Assembly (NCBI GenBank): GCA_043748345.1
Contig: JAYTNJ010000086.1
Location: forward strand, 1-64,000
Length of the DNA: 64,000 bases
Direction of reading: 5' to 3'
Source: OLB9 sp043748345
GTDB taxonomy: Bacteria; Bacteroidota; Bacteroidia; Chitinophagales; Saprospiraceae
How positions within the stretch are numbered: position 1 is the first letter of the stretch; each line of letters opens with the position of its first letter. Positions 25,115 through 33,740 of this stretch are shown piece by piece. Both the position numbers and the translations under genes were made by a program. The notes under the pieces were generated by a model. It ran no database searches, was not told the origin of the DNA, and was given only the letters and a program-made list of their open reading frames with translations.

Positions 25115-25639
25115 ATGGAATTTAAAAACCCACAATTAGATACTACTATGTTACCATCTTCACAACATGTAGTTTATGAAAAACTAGACCCAGCATATAG
25201 AAAGGTCAGTATCTATTTCACATCCTTTGTTTTTGCAGTATTAATTACTATATACCTCATAGTGGGACTGTTCATAGATGACCTCTATCAGTTCCCTTGG
25301 ATTCTTCTTTTTTGCATCATCTGGTCTGTCTTTACGGGAATATTTATGATACTGGCTATAAAAGGTTATGAATATGAAGGATACGCCATACGCGAAAAAG
25401 ATATTCTCTATAAGTCAGGTATTTTCTTCAGATCAACCCTCATCATTCCTTTCAACAGGGTGCAACACTGTGAAATAGAACAAGGGCCAATAGATAGATT
25501 TTTTAGACTGTCAGAATTATCTCTTTTTACAGCTGGTGGCAGCGGTAGTGATCTTTGTATTCCAGGACTTGGAGAAGAAAAAGCTGCCGCTCTAAAAAAT
25601 TTCATTACTAACAAAGTAGCGCAGGATGAAGAAGAATAA
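25115..25639 (+). CDS. Bacterial PH-domain membrane protein (YdbS-like)
   Basis: About 174 aa from the ATG at 25115; a TTG 30 bp earlier is less likely. Two hydrophobic helices (about 35-85 of the product) precede a bPH2 (DUF304) domain: GYEYEGYAIREKDILYKSGI, STLIIPFNRVQHCEIEQGP and ELSLFTAGGSGSDLCIPGL. YdbS and YdbT homologues occur as pairs in many bacteria; in Bacillus subtilis they are linked to resistance to a bacteriocin. The next gene overlaps by 14 bp and has the same domain type, so the two products probably form a membrane complex. Confidence 0.85.
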   Translation: MEFKNPQLDTTMLPSSQHVVYEKLDPAYRKVSIYFTSFVFAVLITIYLIVGLFIDDLYQFPWILLFCIIWSVFTGIFMILAIKGYEYEGYAIREKDILYKSGIFFRSTLIIPFNRVQHCEIEQGPIDRFFRLSELSLFTAGGSGSDLCIPGLGEEKAAALKNFITNKVAQDEEE

Positions 25640-27110
25640 TTATGATTTTTCTGTTCCCAACAGACAATCATATGTTGCTATAATAATGATTCTCTTCAAG
25701 ACTGTGAATGTGGTAGTGAGACAGCTTTTCCCTATCGTATTAGTTGTATTGGTGGGTGGATCAAAAAACAGAGGTGATTATCTAATATGGTTCGTGATAG
25801 TAGCGTCTTCATTATCAATGATTTATTCAATTGTCAATTTCTTCAGAACCCATTTTATCGTACAGGGAAATGAACTTATCCTTCATACCGGAATATTTAA
25901 CAGAAAAAAGCTCTCCATACCTTTTGAAAGAATCCAAACTATAAATTTTGAACAGAACATCATCCATCAGTTTTTTTCAGTACTGAGAATGAAAGTAGAT
26001 ACAGCAGGTTCAGAAAAAAATGAATTTGAATTTCATGCTCTAGAGGCAGAAAAAGCTTATGCCTTAAGAGATGCAATTATGGAAGAAAAAAAATCTCTGA
26101 ATACTATTTCCTCACACACTTCCGACGAAGAAAAACCACTAGAATTTAGCCCAATAATGTCTCTCACTCAGACCCAGTTGCTGAAAGTCGGACTCACACA
26201 AAATCATATTAAATCTGGCGGGCTAATATTTTTATTCTTCTTTTGGATATATCAAAACCTTAAAGAAGTCGGTGTCGATGTAGATGAATATTCAGAGGAT
26301 ATACCTCAATGGGAGATGGGATTTTATCTTATATTCAGTTTGACAGCTTTTTTCATATTTATTTCTGTGCTCATCTCTCTGATTAGAACTTTAATCACAA
26401 ATTATGACCTTAAATTCTTACGATCATCGAGAGGGTTTAAAGTGATCAGTGGTCTTCTCACAAAAAGAGAAGTCTCAGCCCTGGACCATAAAATACAGCA
26501 TGTTTCATGGTCTGATAACCTCTTAAAAAGATGGATAGGCTTTAAAGATTTATCATTAAATCAGGCATCAAGCAATGAACTGACATCTAAACAAAATATT
26601 CGAATCCCCGGATGTACTATGGACCATATTCATCTGGTAACTTCTAGCGTGTTTGGTCAGATTGATTTTGATTCAATGAAGATGAACGGAATCGATAAAA
26701 AATATTTCATTAGATATACTTTCATTATAGTAGTACTTATAATTTTAACTATTATTATCGCAGGTATCATCGACCAATATTCAAAAATCCCATACCTGCT
26801 AATTGCAGGATTATATCTTATTGGTACAAGGTATATTGGATTTAGAAAAATAACCTTCGGCTTCAATGATGAACTTATTTATATCACGGGTGGAATTTTT
26901 GGAGAAAAAGCTGAAGTGATGCCCATGTTTAAGATTCAGGCCTTGGAAATTTATCAATCACCCTATCAAACAAAACACCATCTGGCCAGCATTACCCTAT
27001 TTACAGCTTCAGGAAAACTCAAAATTCCATATATTGACCTATCAACTTGTATAAATCTCTCCGATTTATTCCTTTTTAAAACAGAATCAGACCGTAGAAT
27101 GTGGATGTGA
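25626..27110 (+). CDS. Bacterial PH-domain membrane protein (YdbT-like)
   Basis: A 494-aa polytopic protein with three bPH2 modules: about 75-150 (LILHTGIFNRKKLSIPFERI), about 265-330 (FKVISGLLTKREVSALDHKI) and about 400-480 (ELIYITGGIFGEKAEVMPMFKI). Each follows a pair of membrane helices, the arrangement typical of YdbT. Each module has the signature G-x-x-x-x-x-x-x-x-P/L-x-x-x-I-Q. It starts inside the YdbS-like gene (14-bp overlap). Confidence 0.86.
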   Translation: MKKNNYDFSVPNRQSYVAIIMILFKTVNVVVRQLFPIVLVVLVGGSKNRGDYLIWFVIVASSLSMIYSIVNFFRTHFIVQGNELILHTGIFNRKKLSIPFERIQTINFEQNIIHQFFSVLRMKVDTAGSEKNEFEFHALEAEKAYALRDAIMEEKKSLNTISSHTSDEEKPLEFSPIMSLTQTQLLKVGLTQNHIKSGGLIFLFFFWIYQNLKEVGVDVDEYSEDIPQWEMGFYLIFSLTAFFIFISVLISLIRTLITNYDLKFLRSSRGFKVISGLLTKREVSALDHKIQHVSWSDNLLKRWIGFKDLSLNQASSNELTSKQNIRIPGCTMDHIHLVTSSVFGQIDFDSMKMNGIDKKYFIRYTFIIVVLIILTIIIAGIIDQYSKIPYLLIAGLYLIGTRYIGFRKITFGFNDELIYITGGIFGEKAEVMPMFKIQALEIYQSPYQTKHHLASITLFTASGKLKIPYIDLSTCINLSDLFLFKTESDRRMWM

Positions 27111-27144
27111 TACGTTGTAAAAATTATACAGTGTGAATAGAAAG

Positions 27145-27615
27145 TCAAGAAATTTTGAATTGTTTGATAATGTCAATCATCATCTCGGGATTTTTTGTCC
27201 CTATCAGTAACCTTTTATTATCCTTCTGTAAGAGCTGCAGACCTGATTTACCGCCGATAGTACATGCCCATCCTGATTTGCCCCATCTCATACCCCAGCC
27301 CCCATATTCAGCCCAAGGGCTATATTGTCTGACTTCTTGCTTAGCAATATCTCTCCAGGCTATATATCGCCAACTGAAATGAAACGGAAAAAACCGATAG
27401 TGTACCCCATCTGAATCTATACGAGTGTACAACCGCAATGAAAAAAGAAAAGCAACTAAAAACCCTACGCTTGACATACTGACATAAAATAAATTTAAGT
27501 CGTTATATCCAAAATAAAAATAAATCAACCAATTGAATCCAACAGTAATTGTAAATAACAAAAGGGGCCAAATATTATCCATTTTTTGTACTTCTTCATA
27601 CAATGGTTTATTCAT
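27145..27615 (-). CDS. Membrane protein of unknown function
   Basis: A 156-aa protein with two N-terminal membrane helices (WPLLLFTITVGFNWLIYFYF and SMSSVGFLVAFLF), then a soluble part with YTRIDSDGVHYRFFPFHF, EYGGWGMRWG and KRLLIGTKNPEMM. This text resembles small PH-like proteins found in Bacteroidota, but I do not assign a function. Its ATG overlaps the stop of the M28 peptidase gene by one base (TGATG on the minus strand), so it is the second gene of that operon. Confidence 0.7.
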   Translation of the reverse strand: MNKPLYEEVQKMDNIWPLLLFTITVGFNWLIYFYFGYNDLNLFYVSMSSVGFLVAFLFSLRLYTRIDSDGVHYRFFPFHFSWRYIAWRDIAKQEVRQYSPWAEYGGWGMRWGKSGWACTIGGKSGLQLLQKDNKRLLIGTKNPEMMIDIIKQFKIS

Positions 27616-28868
27616 CAGAAAGTAACTTTTTTTAACATTTCTTTCCCATCGCGCAAAACTACAACATCGACAGTTTGTCCAGGTTTAAATAACGTCAGAC
27701 ACTTCATATATGTTTGCATATCAGGTACACTAAGTTCGCCCATTTTGATGATAATATCACCTTTTATTAAACCTGCTAGCTGTCCCGGTTTACCATCCTT
27801 TACGCCGTCAAGCTTCATGCCTGTACCGTCATACAGATAATCAGGCATTACACCCAATGTTACTGTAAATGCCATTCTTGTTTGCGATTCGTCTTTGGTC
27901 TTGGTAAATGTAAGTTTTTCATTTTTATCCAATGAACTAACTACAGTGTAAATATACTCTACCACATCCGTTATACCTGTATAGTTGATATTTTGATGAT
28001 CATCTGATGGTTTGTGATAGTCACTATGCTGGCCGGTAAAAAATGCCAGGACGGGTATATCAGAATTATAAAACGAAGCGTGGTCTGATGGGCCCATCCC
28101 TGATAACTCCTTTTTTATACTCAATTTTGTAGTTTTGATTCCATCAAGTACGGACTCAAAAACCGGGGAAGTACCCACTCCACTCACTGATATTTTTTTT
28201 TCGGCATTCAGTCTTCCGATCATATCCATATTGACCATATAGTTGAATTTCTTTTTATCCATTTTTGTATTATTCACAAAATAATTAGATCCCCACAGTC
28301 CTTTTTCTTCTCCGGAAAAGCATATAAAGAGATAGTTGTTATTTTTCAAACCTGCTTTTTTAATACTTTCAGCCAAAAAAAATACCCCAGCCACTCCACT
28401 CGCATTATCATCAGCACCATTGTGGATTGCTCTTTCGCCAACATACAAAGACCCTTCGTGTCCATAACCCAAATGGTCATAATGTGCACCAATTATCACA
28501 GTATTGGATGCATTGTTATTGATGTATCCTAAAATGTTTTTCCCTGTGACAGACGTTGCAGTAACAGAAGTGTCATCGCCATGCGGGTTATTACTTTTTT
28601 TTCGCGTAAAAGACTGATAAAAAGTATTATTATCTCCAACCGGAGCAAGCCCTAAATCTTTAAATCTCCCTGATATATATTCAGCTGCTTTTCTTTCGCC
28701 TTCTGTCCCGACCTCTCTTCCTTCCATATCATCAGATGCAAGCGTGATAATATCTACAGCTATATTTTGTTTAGGAAATTCAATGGGAAAAGTAGTCTTT
28801 TTACTACATGAAACCAGAAAAAAAATAGCAAAAGTAATATAGAAAAGTAAATTAATAAATGACTTCAT
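27615..28868 (-). CDS. M28-family zinc aminopeptidase lipoprotein with PDZ domain
   Basis: A 417-aa peptidase. Signal ends at a lipobox (FFLVSC, C21), so it is lipid-anchored. The co-catalytic zinc site is complete: H in IIGAHYDHLG, D in HNGADDNASGV, the E-E pair in FSGEEKGLWG, D in VNMDMIGRL, and H in GQHSDYHKPSDD. A PDZ domain ends the protein (about 330-417, MPDYLYDGTGMKLDG and GQLAGLIKGDIIIKMG). It is expected to trim N-terminal residues from peptides at the envelope. It is followed by a coupled small membrane protein. Confidence 0.92.
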   Translation of the reverse strand: MKSFINLLFYITFAIFFLVSCSKKTTFPIEFPKQNIAVDIITLASDDMEGREVGTEGERKAAEYISGRFKDLGLAPVGDNNTFYQSFTRKKSNNPHGDDTSVTATSVTGKNILGYINNNASNTVIIGAHYDHLGYGHEGSLYVGERAIHNGADDNASGVAGVFFLAESIKKAGLKNNNYLFICFSGEEKGLWGSNYFVNNTKMDKKKFNYMVNMDMIGRLNAEKKISVSGVGTSPVFESVLDGIKTTKLSIKKELSGMGPSDHASFYNSDIPVLAFFTGQHSDYHKPSDDHQNINYTGITDVVEYIYTVVSSLDKNEKLTFTKTKDESQTRMAFTVTLGVMPDYLYDGTGMKLDGVKDGKPGQLAGLIKGDIIIKMGELSVPDMQTYMKCLTLFKPGQTVDVVVLRDGKEMLKKVTF

Positions 28869-28893
28869 TGTATCAAATTTTATTTATGAATCA

Positions 28894-28901
28894 CAAAGTT
28901 A
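28894..28901 (-). promoter_or_regulatory. Candidate -7 element for the M28 peptidase gene
   Basis: On the minus strand TAACTTTG matches TAnnTTTG and lies 26 bp before the ATG. The -33 region is only partly matched (TTTC, 20 bp upstream). Confidence 0.35.
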
Positions 28902-29008
28902 ATGATTTGAGGGAGCATTCAGAAAGAGTGATCTTGTTTTATTAACTCATAGTGACTTAAATCATTAATTATTTACGCTTTTGTGACAATAAAGCAGGTC
29001 TTTAATTC

Positions 29009-29016
29009 TACTTTTG
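29009..29016 (+). promoter_or_regulatory. Candidate -7 element for the PD40 lipoprotein gene
   Basis: TACTTTTG fits TAnnTTTG, 27 bp before the ATG at 29044. A TTTTG lies 25 bp upstream, somewhat beyond the usual 19-21 bp spacing. Confidence 0.4.
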
Positions 29017-29043
29017 CGTTTTTAGTGTATAAAATCATAAAAT

Positions 29044-30144
29044 ATGATAAGAATAGTATGTTCAGCATTTTCGGTGTTTTTACTTTTCGCTTGTAGCAGC
29101 CCAAAAAGCGGTATTTTGAATACACCACTCAGTACTACAGAAGATACCTTAAAGTATGAAAAAGAAGTGCATCTCAAAAATGTCAGACAAATCACCTTCG
29201 GGGGTGACAATGCAGAAGCATACTGGAGTTTTGATAATAAAAAAGTAGTATTTCAAGCCACCAATAAAATGTGGGGTGCAGAATGCGACCAGATTTATTA
29301 TTTCGATATTGGAAAATGGGAAAGAAAAGCTGGCCCTCCCTCACTATTAAGTACAGGAAAAGGTAGAACTACTTGCAGTTTTTTTATGCCTGGAAATAAA
29401 AATATTGTTTACGCATCTACTCATGAAACACTGGCTGCCTGTCCGCATGTACCGGAGCGACGAGAAGATGGAAAATATATTTGGCCCATTTATGAAACTT
29501 TTGATATTTACCACAGCGACTTAGATGGTAATATCATCAAAAAACTGACCAATACACCAGGATATGATGCTGAAGCAACGGTCTCTCCCAAAGGAGATAA
29601 AATAGTTTTTACTTCTTTACGTAGCGGAGATCTCGAACTTTACACAATGAATATAGATGGATCTGATGTACGTCAGGTTACTAACTTACTCGGCTACGAT
29701 GGTGGAGCTTTCTTTTCACCCGACGGTAAAAAACTTATTTTCAGGGCTTCAAGACCTAAAACTGATGAAGATATCAAAGTTTACAAAGAACTATTAGCCG
29801 TGGGTCAGGTGATGCCCACCAATATGGAATTGTTTGTTTGTAATGTAGATGGTTCTGATTTGAGGCAGTTAACTAATTTGGGGAAAGCAAATTGGGCCCC
29901 CTTCTTCCATCATAAGGGTGATAAAGTAATTTTTTCTTCAAATCACGCGGCACCACGAGGGTATCAGTTTAATCTTTATATGATTAATCTGGACGGAACC
30001 GGTTTACAGCAAATAACCTATGACAAAGTATTTGATTCCTTTCCTATGTTCTCATACGACGGTAAAAAAATAATTTTTTCGTCTAATAGAAACAATGGAG
30101 GCACAAGAGATACTAATTTATTTATTGCCGATTGGGTTGATTAA
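29044..30144 (+). CDS. TolB-like PD40 beta-propeller lipoprotein
   Basis: A 366-aa protein with a lipoprotein signal (VFLLFACSS). Its body is made of WD40-like PD40 repeats: AEATVSPKGDKIVFTSLRSGD, then YDGGAFFSPDGKKLIFRASR, then WAPFFHHKGDKVIFSSN and DSFPMFSYDGKKIIFSSNR. The repeats alternate with LYTMNIDGSD-type strands, as in the TolB propeller. There is no TolB N-terminal domain, so it is not TolB itself. Probable role: periplasmic binding or scaffolding. The next gene starts 8 bp after it. Confidence 0.85.
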   Translation: MIRIVCSAFSVFLLFACSSPKSGILNTPLSTTEDTLKYEKEVHLKNVRQITFGGDNAEAYWSFDNKKVVFQATNKMWGAECDQIYYFDIGKWERKAGPPSLLSTGKGRTTCSFFMPGNKNIVYASTHETLAACPHVPERREDGKYIWPIYETFDIYHSDLDGNIIKKLTNTPGYDAEATVSPKGDKIVFTSLRSGDLELYTMNIDGSDVRQVTNLLGYDGGAFFSPDGKKLIFRASRPKTDEDIKVYKELLAVGQVMPTNMELFVCNVDGSDLRQLTNLGKANWAPFFHHKGDKVIFSSNHAAPRGYQFNLYMINLDGTGLQQITYDKVFDSFPMFSYDGKKIIFSSNRNNGGTRDTNLFIADWVD

Positions 30145-30152
30145 ATTATAAC

Positions 30153-30782
30153 ATGGTCCACATTACAAAAAAAAACATACTGGGCATGGATATGGTGCCG
30201 AGACTTACACTAGTCAATGGTATCACCGGATATAAACCCGCCAATCTGATAGGTACTGTAAGCTCTGACAAAAAAACAAATCTTGCAATAATCAGTTCTG
30301 TCGTTCACTTAGGTTCTGATCCTGCGCTAATAGGATTTATTATGCGCCCATTGGTAGGGGAGAGACATACCATGGAAAACATCCTTGCAACAGGAAAATA
30401 CACAATCAACCACATTCATGAAGAAATTGCAGAAAGAGGGCACTTCACTTCAGCAGATTTTCCAAGAGATACATCAGAATTTGAAAGGTGCAATCTCACA
30501 CCAGAGTTTTTATTTGATTTCGAAGCGCCTTATGTTCTGGAAAGTAAGATAAAAATCGGTTTGAGTCTGGTTGAATCAGTATATCTAGGTATCAATAAAA
30601 CGATAATGGTTATCGGACAGGTTGAACATATAATTATGAAAGAAAATTATATAGGTGATAACGGTGGAATTGATCTTAACGCATCAGGTACTATATGTAT
30701 TTCCGGGTTGGATACATATCATCATGTCAATAAAATTATAAGTTATCCCTATGCGCGACCAGAAAACGTACCTAAGTTTTGA
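30153..30782 (+). CDS. Flavin reductase-like (FMN-binding split-barrel) protein
   Basis: A 209-aa protein of the flavin reductase-like domain family. Motifs: RLTLVNGITGYKPANLIGTV, LAIISSVVHLGSDPALIGFI, and RHTMENILATGKYTINHI, where family members bind the FMN phosphate and ring. Such proteins reduce or bind flavin for oxygenases; the partner is unknown. It follows the PD40 gene by 8 bp and is likely co-transcribed. Confidence 0.85.
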   Translation: MVHITKKNILGMDMVPRLTLVNGITGYKPANLIGTVSSDKKTNLAIISSVVHLGSDPALIGFIMRPLVGERHTMENILATGKYTINHIHEEIAERGHFTSADFPRDTSEFERCNLTPEFLFDFEAPYVLESKIKIGLSLVESVYLGINKTIMVIGQVEHIIMKENYIGDNGGIDLNASGTICISGLDTYHHVNKIISYPYARPENVPKF

Positions 30783-30812
30783 TTGTACTTTCTTCATATT
30801 GTCACATACTAA

Positions 30813-32054
30813 TTAAAGGATTCCATTTTTCCTGTCTTCCATAGCGTGATATGTGTTCCAAAGTTCAAAAAACTCGTGGACAGCTTTACCACTATAGCTA
30901 CATATAGAGTTAAATAAAAAAACTACGCCTATATCCTGATTCTTGTCAAATGCGATCTCAGTTCTGAATCCATTAACCAATCCACCGTGATAAGCCAATT
31001 GATTATTTTTTGTATTGACTATCCTCCACCCAAGTCCGTAATGAGTGTCCTTTATTCCTGGCCAATTATTAAAATATTTATCATCAGATGATGTATTTAT
31101 ATAAGGTGTGAAGGCAATAATTCGGGCATTAGGAGAGATTACATCAGGTCTGTAACCCATGACGGCCCCGAGCCATTTCTCCATATCGGTAAGTGGGGCG
31201 TTAATTCCACCTGCAGAAGCAACATTATAATAGTGTGGTTTCAATTCCAAAGGAACGTAACCTTTTTTAGAACCATGATACCTGTGTCCGGTGCAGTAAT
31301 TATCTGAATATCTGAGTTCATTAAAAGTACAGCTGGTATTACACATAGATAATGGCGAAAAAATATAAAAGTCCAGCGCCTGAGCATATGTCATACTTGT
31401 AGATGACTCTATTACTTTTTCTATCAGCCCGTAAGCCGCATTCTGATACGCATAAGCTTTACCAGTTGAGTCCCGGGGAGTCAACCGATTGAGATAACTA
31501 ATTATCGTTTCCATGTTGCGGTTATCGTCAACAAGATTGGAGTAAGCATGTTCTGTGAGTCCGGTCGAGTGGGTAAGAACATGTTTTACCCGCAATATCT
31601 TATCTAGGGATTTTGCTTTAATTTTCAACTCAGGAATGTACATAACAAGGGGATCATCCAGACTAAAATTTTTTTTGTCTATTAGGATTGCCGCCAGTAT
31701 CCCGGCAAAGCCTTTAGAGACTGATCCCAGCCTGAAAACACTTGAAGTTGTAATGCTGTCTTTTGAATTTCTGGAACGTACTCCATATGTTTTTTCAAAA
31801 ATTATTTGATCATTTTTCATGACCAACACAGCTACACCTGGGCATCCGATGGCATCCATATTTCTCTGAATCTGCTGGTCAAGAAGCCTGTTAAAAGACG
31901 TATCTACCAATGATTTCTGAGAAGTGTACCCTACAGCCTGAAATGGAAAAGGATATCGTTTATAGCAAGTAGAAAATGTAATACTTAAAGCAAAAAGCAA
32001 CATCGTCCATTTATTCTGACCAATTTTTAACATTTTCAATTCAGCTGACTTCAC
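30813..32054 (-). CDS. Class C beta-lactamase-related serine hydrolase
   Basis: A 413-aa exported protein. The catalytic S-x-x-K motif is RLGSVSKGF (S111, K114); Y-x-N appears in AYQNAAYG; the third motif is YHGGLVNGF, HGG as in the esterase/peptidase branch of the family. The signal region has a cysteine at FSTC that may be lipidated. Members hydrolyse D-amino-acid peptides, esters or beta-lactams; sequence alone does not decide. It stands alone, convergent with the flavin reductase-like gene. Confidence 0.88.
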   Translation of the reverse strand: MKSAELKMLKIGQNKWTMLLFALSITFSTCYKRYPFPFQAVGYTSQKSLVDTSFNRLLDQQIQRNMDAIGCPGVAVLVMKNDQIIFEKTYGVRSRNSKDSITTSSVFRLGSVSKGFAGILAAILIDKKNFSLDDPLVMYIPELKIKAKSLDKILRVKHVLTHSTGLTEHAYSNLVDDNRNMETIISYLNRLTPRDSTGKAYAYQNAAYGLIEKVIESSTSMTYAQALDFYIFSPLSMCNTSCTFNELRYSDNYCTGHRYHGSKKGYVPLELKPHYYNVASAGGINAPLTDMEKWLGAVMGYRPDVISPNARIIAFTPYINTSSDDKYFNNWPGIKDTHYGLGWRIVNTKNNQLAYHGGLVNGFRTEIAFDKNQDIGVVFLFNSICSYSGKAVHEFFELWNTYHAMEDRKNGIL

Positions 32055-32350
32055 AAAAACTAATTATATATAATAAAAAATGCAAATATATTAAATATTG
32101 TTAATCTTGAAGATTATATAGCGACAAATATATATTTTAATATAACAACTAGTATGTAACTAAAAATTTATTTTTCATTCTACCTGTGGTTAGATTTTGT
32201 GTATCGATAATCAGTTATATTTTAAAACCTGATAATTAGCCCTTTTAGCATTAAATACCAACTATTTCTAATTCAGAATTTTATTGTAAAAATTTGTTTT
32301 ACTTTTACTGTCGGGAAATAGTTGACATTGTACATTGTATCGTTAGTATT

Positions 32351-33271
32351 ATGCAAAATTTAGATCATATCAGTATTAATTTTAATCAAGGGCAAGTTAC
32401 ACTTCTTAATATCTGCTTGGGTATACTTATGTTTGGTGTTGCTCTGGATCTGAAATTTTCGGATTTTTCATATATGATAAAAAAACCTAAACCGGTTTTG
32501 GGAGGACTTTTTTCTCAGTTGGTTCTACTTCCTCTTATTACTATTGCTTTGATATGGATTATTCGACCTGAATTCAGTCTGGCTGTGGGTATGATGTTGA
32601 TAGCAGCATGTCCCGGAGGCAACGTTTCCAATTATGCGGTTCATTTATCTGGTGCAAATGTTGCATTATCAGTTATCCTTACTACTATCTCAACACTTTT
32701 TTGCGTTTTTACTACCCCATTGATTTTTTCTTTTTCGGCACCTTTTTTACCTGTGTCGATAGACAACAATTTTAATTTTGATATCAGTTTTATGAGTATG
32801 GCTTATACTATTGGCCAGCTTATTATCATACCAATTTTTATAGGTCAGATTTTTCTTCGATTATTTCCCGAAACCACAGCCTTAATAAAAAAACCTGTGA
32901 AGCTTTTAAGTCTTTTAATATTTATTGGTTTTGTGATTTTTGCCATTGCAGGAAATCTGGATAATCTTCAAAAATATCTTGGAGTTGTTTTTTTTATCGT
33001 TTTGATACACAATGGACTTGCCTTGTGGGTAGGTTATGCTTGGTCTAAAAATATTTTAAATCTTCCTAATAAAGATGCACAAGCTATTTCGATTGAAACA
33101 GGCATTCAAAATTCAGGATTGGCCCTGATTCTGATATTTAATTTTTTTGATGGAAAAGGTGGCATGGCATTAATTGCTGCATGGTGGAGTGTCTGGCATC
33201 TACTTAGTGCATCATTCCTGGCTTTTATCTGGAGTCGCCAGTTAAAAAACACTAATGTTCATGACCAATGA
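32351..33271 (+). CDS. Bile acid:sodium symporter (BASS) family transporter
   Basis: About 306 aa from the ATG at 32351; an upstream TTG at 32294 is less likely because it would add a non-conserved lead. Nine to ten membrane helices. Family motifs: LLNICLGILMFGVALDLKFSDF, then AACPGGNVSNYAVHLSGANVALSV and EMETGIQNSGLA-like text (SIETGIQNSGLALIL), which form the sodium sites and crossover of ASBT-type proteins. It should import an organic anion with sodium; the substrate is unknown. The last 20 bases overlap the end of the convergent ferredoxin gene. Confidence 0.88.
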   Translation: MQNLDHISINFNQGQVTLLNICLGILMFGVALDLKFSDFSYMIKKPKPVLGGLFSQLVLLPLITIALIWIIRPEFSLAVGMMLIAACPGGNVSNYAVHLSGANVALSVILTTISTLFCVFTTPLIFSFSAPFLPVSIDNNFNFDISFMSMAYTIGQLIIIPIFIGQIFLRLFPETTALIKKPVKLLSLLIFIGFVIFAIAGNLDNLQKYLGVVFFIVLIHNGLALWVGYAWSKNILNLPNKDAQAISIETGIQNSGLALILIFNFFDGKGGMALIAAWWSVWHLLSASFLAFIWSRQLKNTNVHDQ

Positions 33272-33593
33272 TCTGTTTTTGATCAGGTATCATAACTTCT
33301 ATAAGTGCTTCATTATCAAGTACTATACATTGACATGCCAGTCTTGATTCTATCCTGGGATTTATAGCCCTATCTATAAAGTCTTCTTCCTTATCTGAAA
33401 TCTCTTCCAGCTCATCTGAACCTTTCATAACGTAGATATGGCAAGTAGAACATGCACATACACCCCCGCAATTGTGGCTAAGATGTACATCAAAATCTTC
33501 TGTTGCTTCCAGTATTGAATATCCTTCAGACACTCCTTCTGCAATTATTTCAGATATTGTATTGTCTTCAAATCTGAATTTAATAGTTGCCAT
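33252..33593 (-). CDS. Adrenodoxin-type 2Fe-2S ferredoxin
   Basis: A 113-aa ferredoxin. The cluster ligands follow the adrenodoxin/ISC pattern: C42, C48 and C51 in HNCGGVCACSTCHIY, and C87 in SRLACQC; two extra cysteines (C46, C89) are also present. It carries single electrons, often for Fe-S cluster assembly or hydroxylases. No redox partner gene is adjacent. The gene end overlaps that of the BASS transporter tail to tail by 20 bp. Confidence 0.93.
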   Translation of the reverse strand: MATIKFRFEDNTISEIIAEGVSEGYSILEATEDFDVHLSHNCGGVCACSTCHIYVMKGSDELEEISDKEEDFIDRAINPRIESRLACQCIVLDNEALIEVMIPDQKQIIGHEH

Positions 33594-33740
33594 CTTAAAG
33601 TAAGTTTGTAAAAAATGATGCGAAATTACTCTTCACATTCATAATAAAAAACATAAATACAAGATATTGGTTCAAAATATTTTTATTGTGCTGTTTTATT
33701 CATTTTTTTGCCCTCTTTTATTTCAAACAGAAATTCATTC

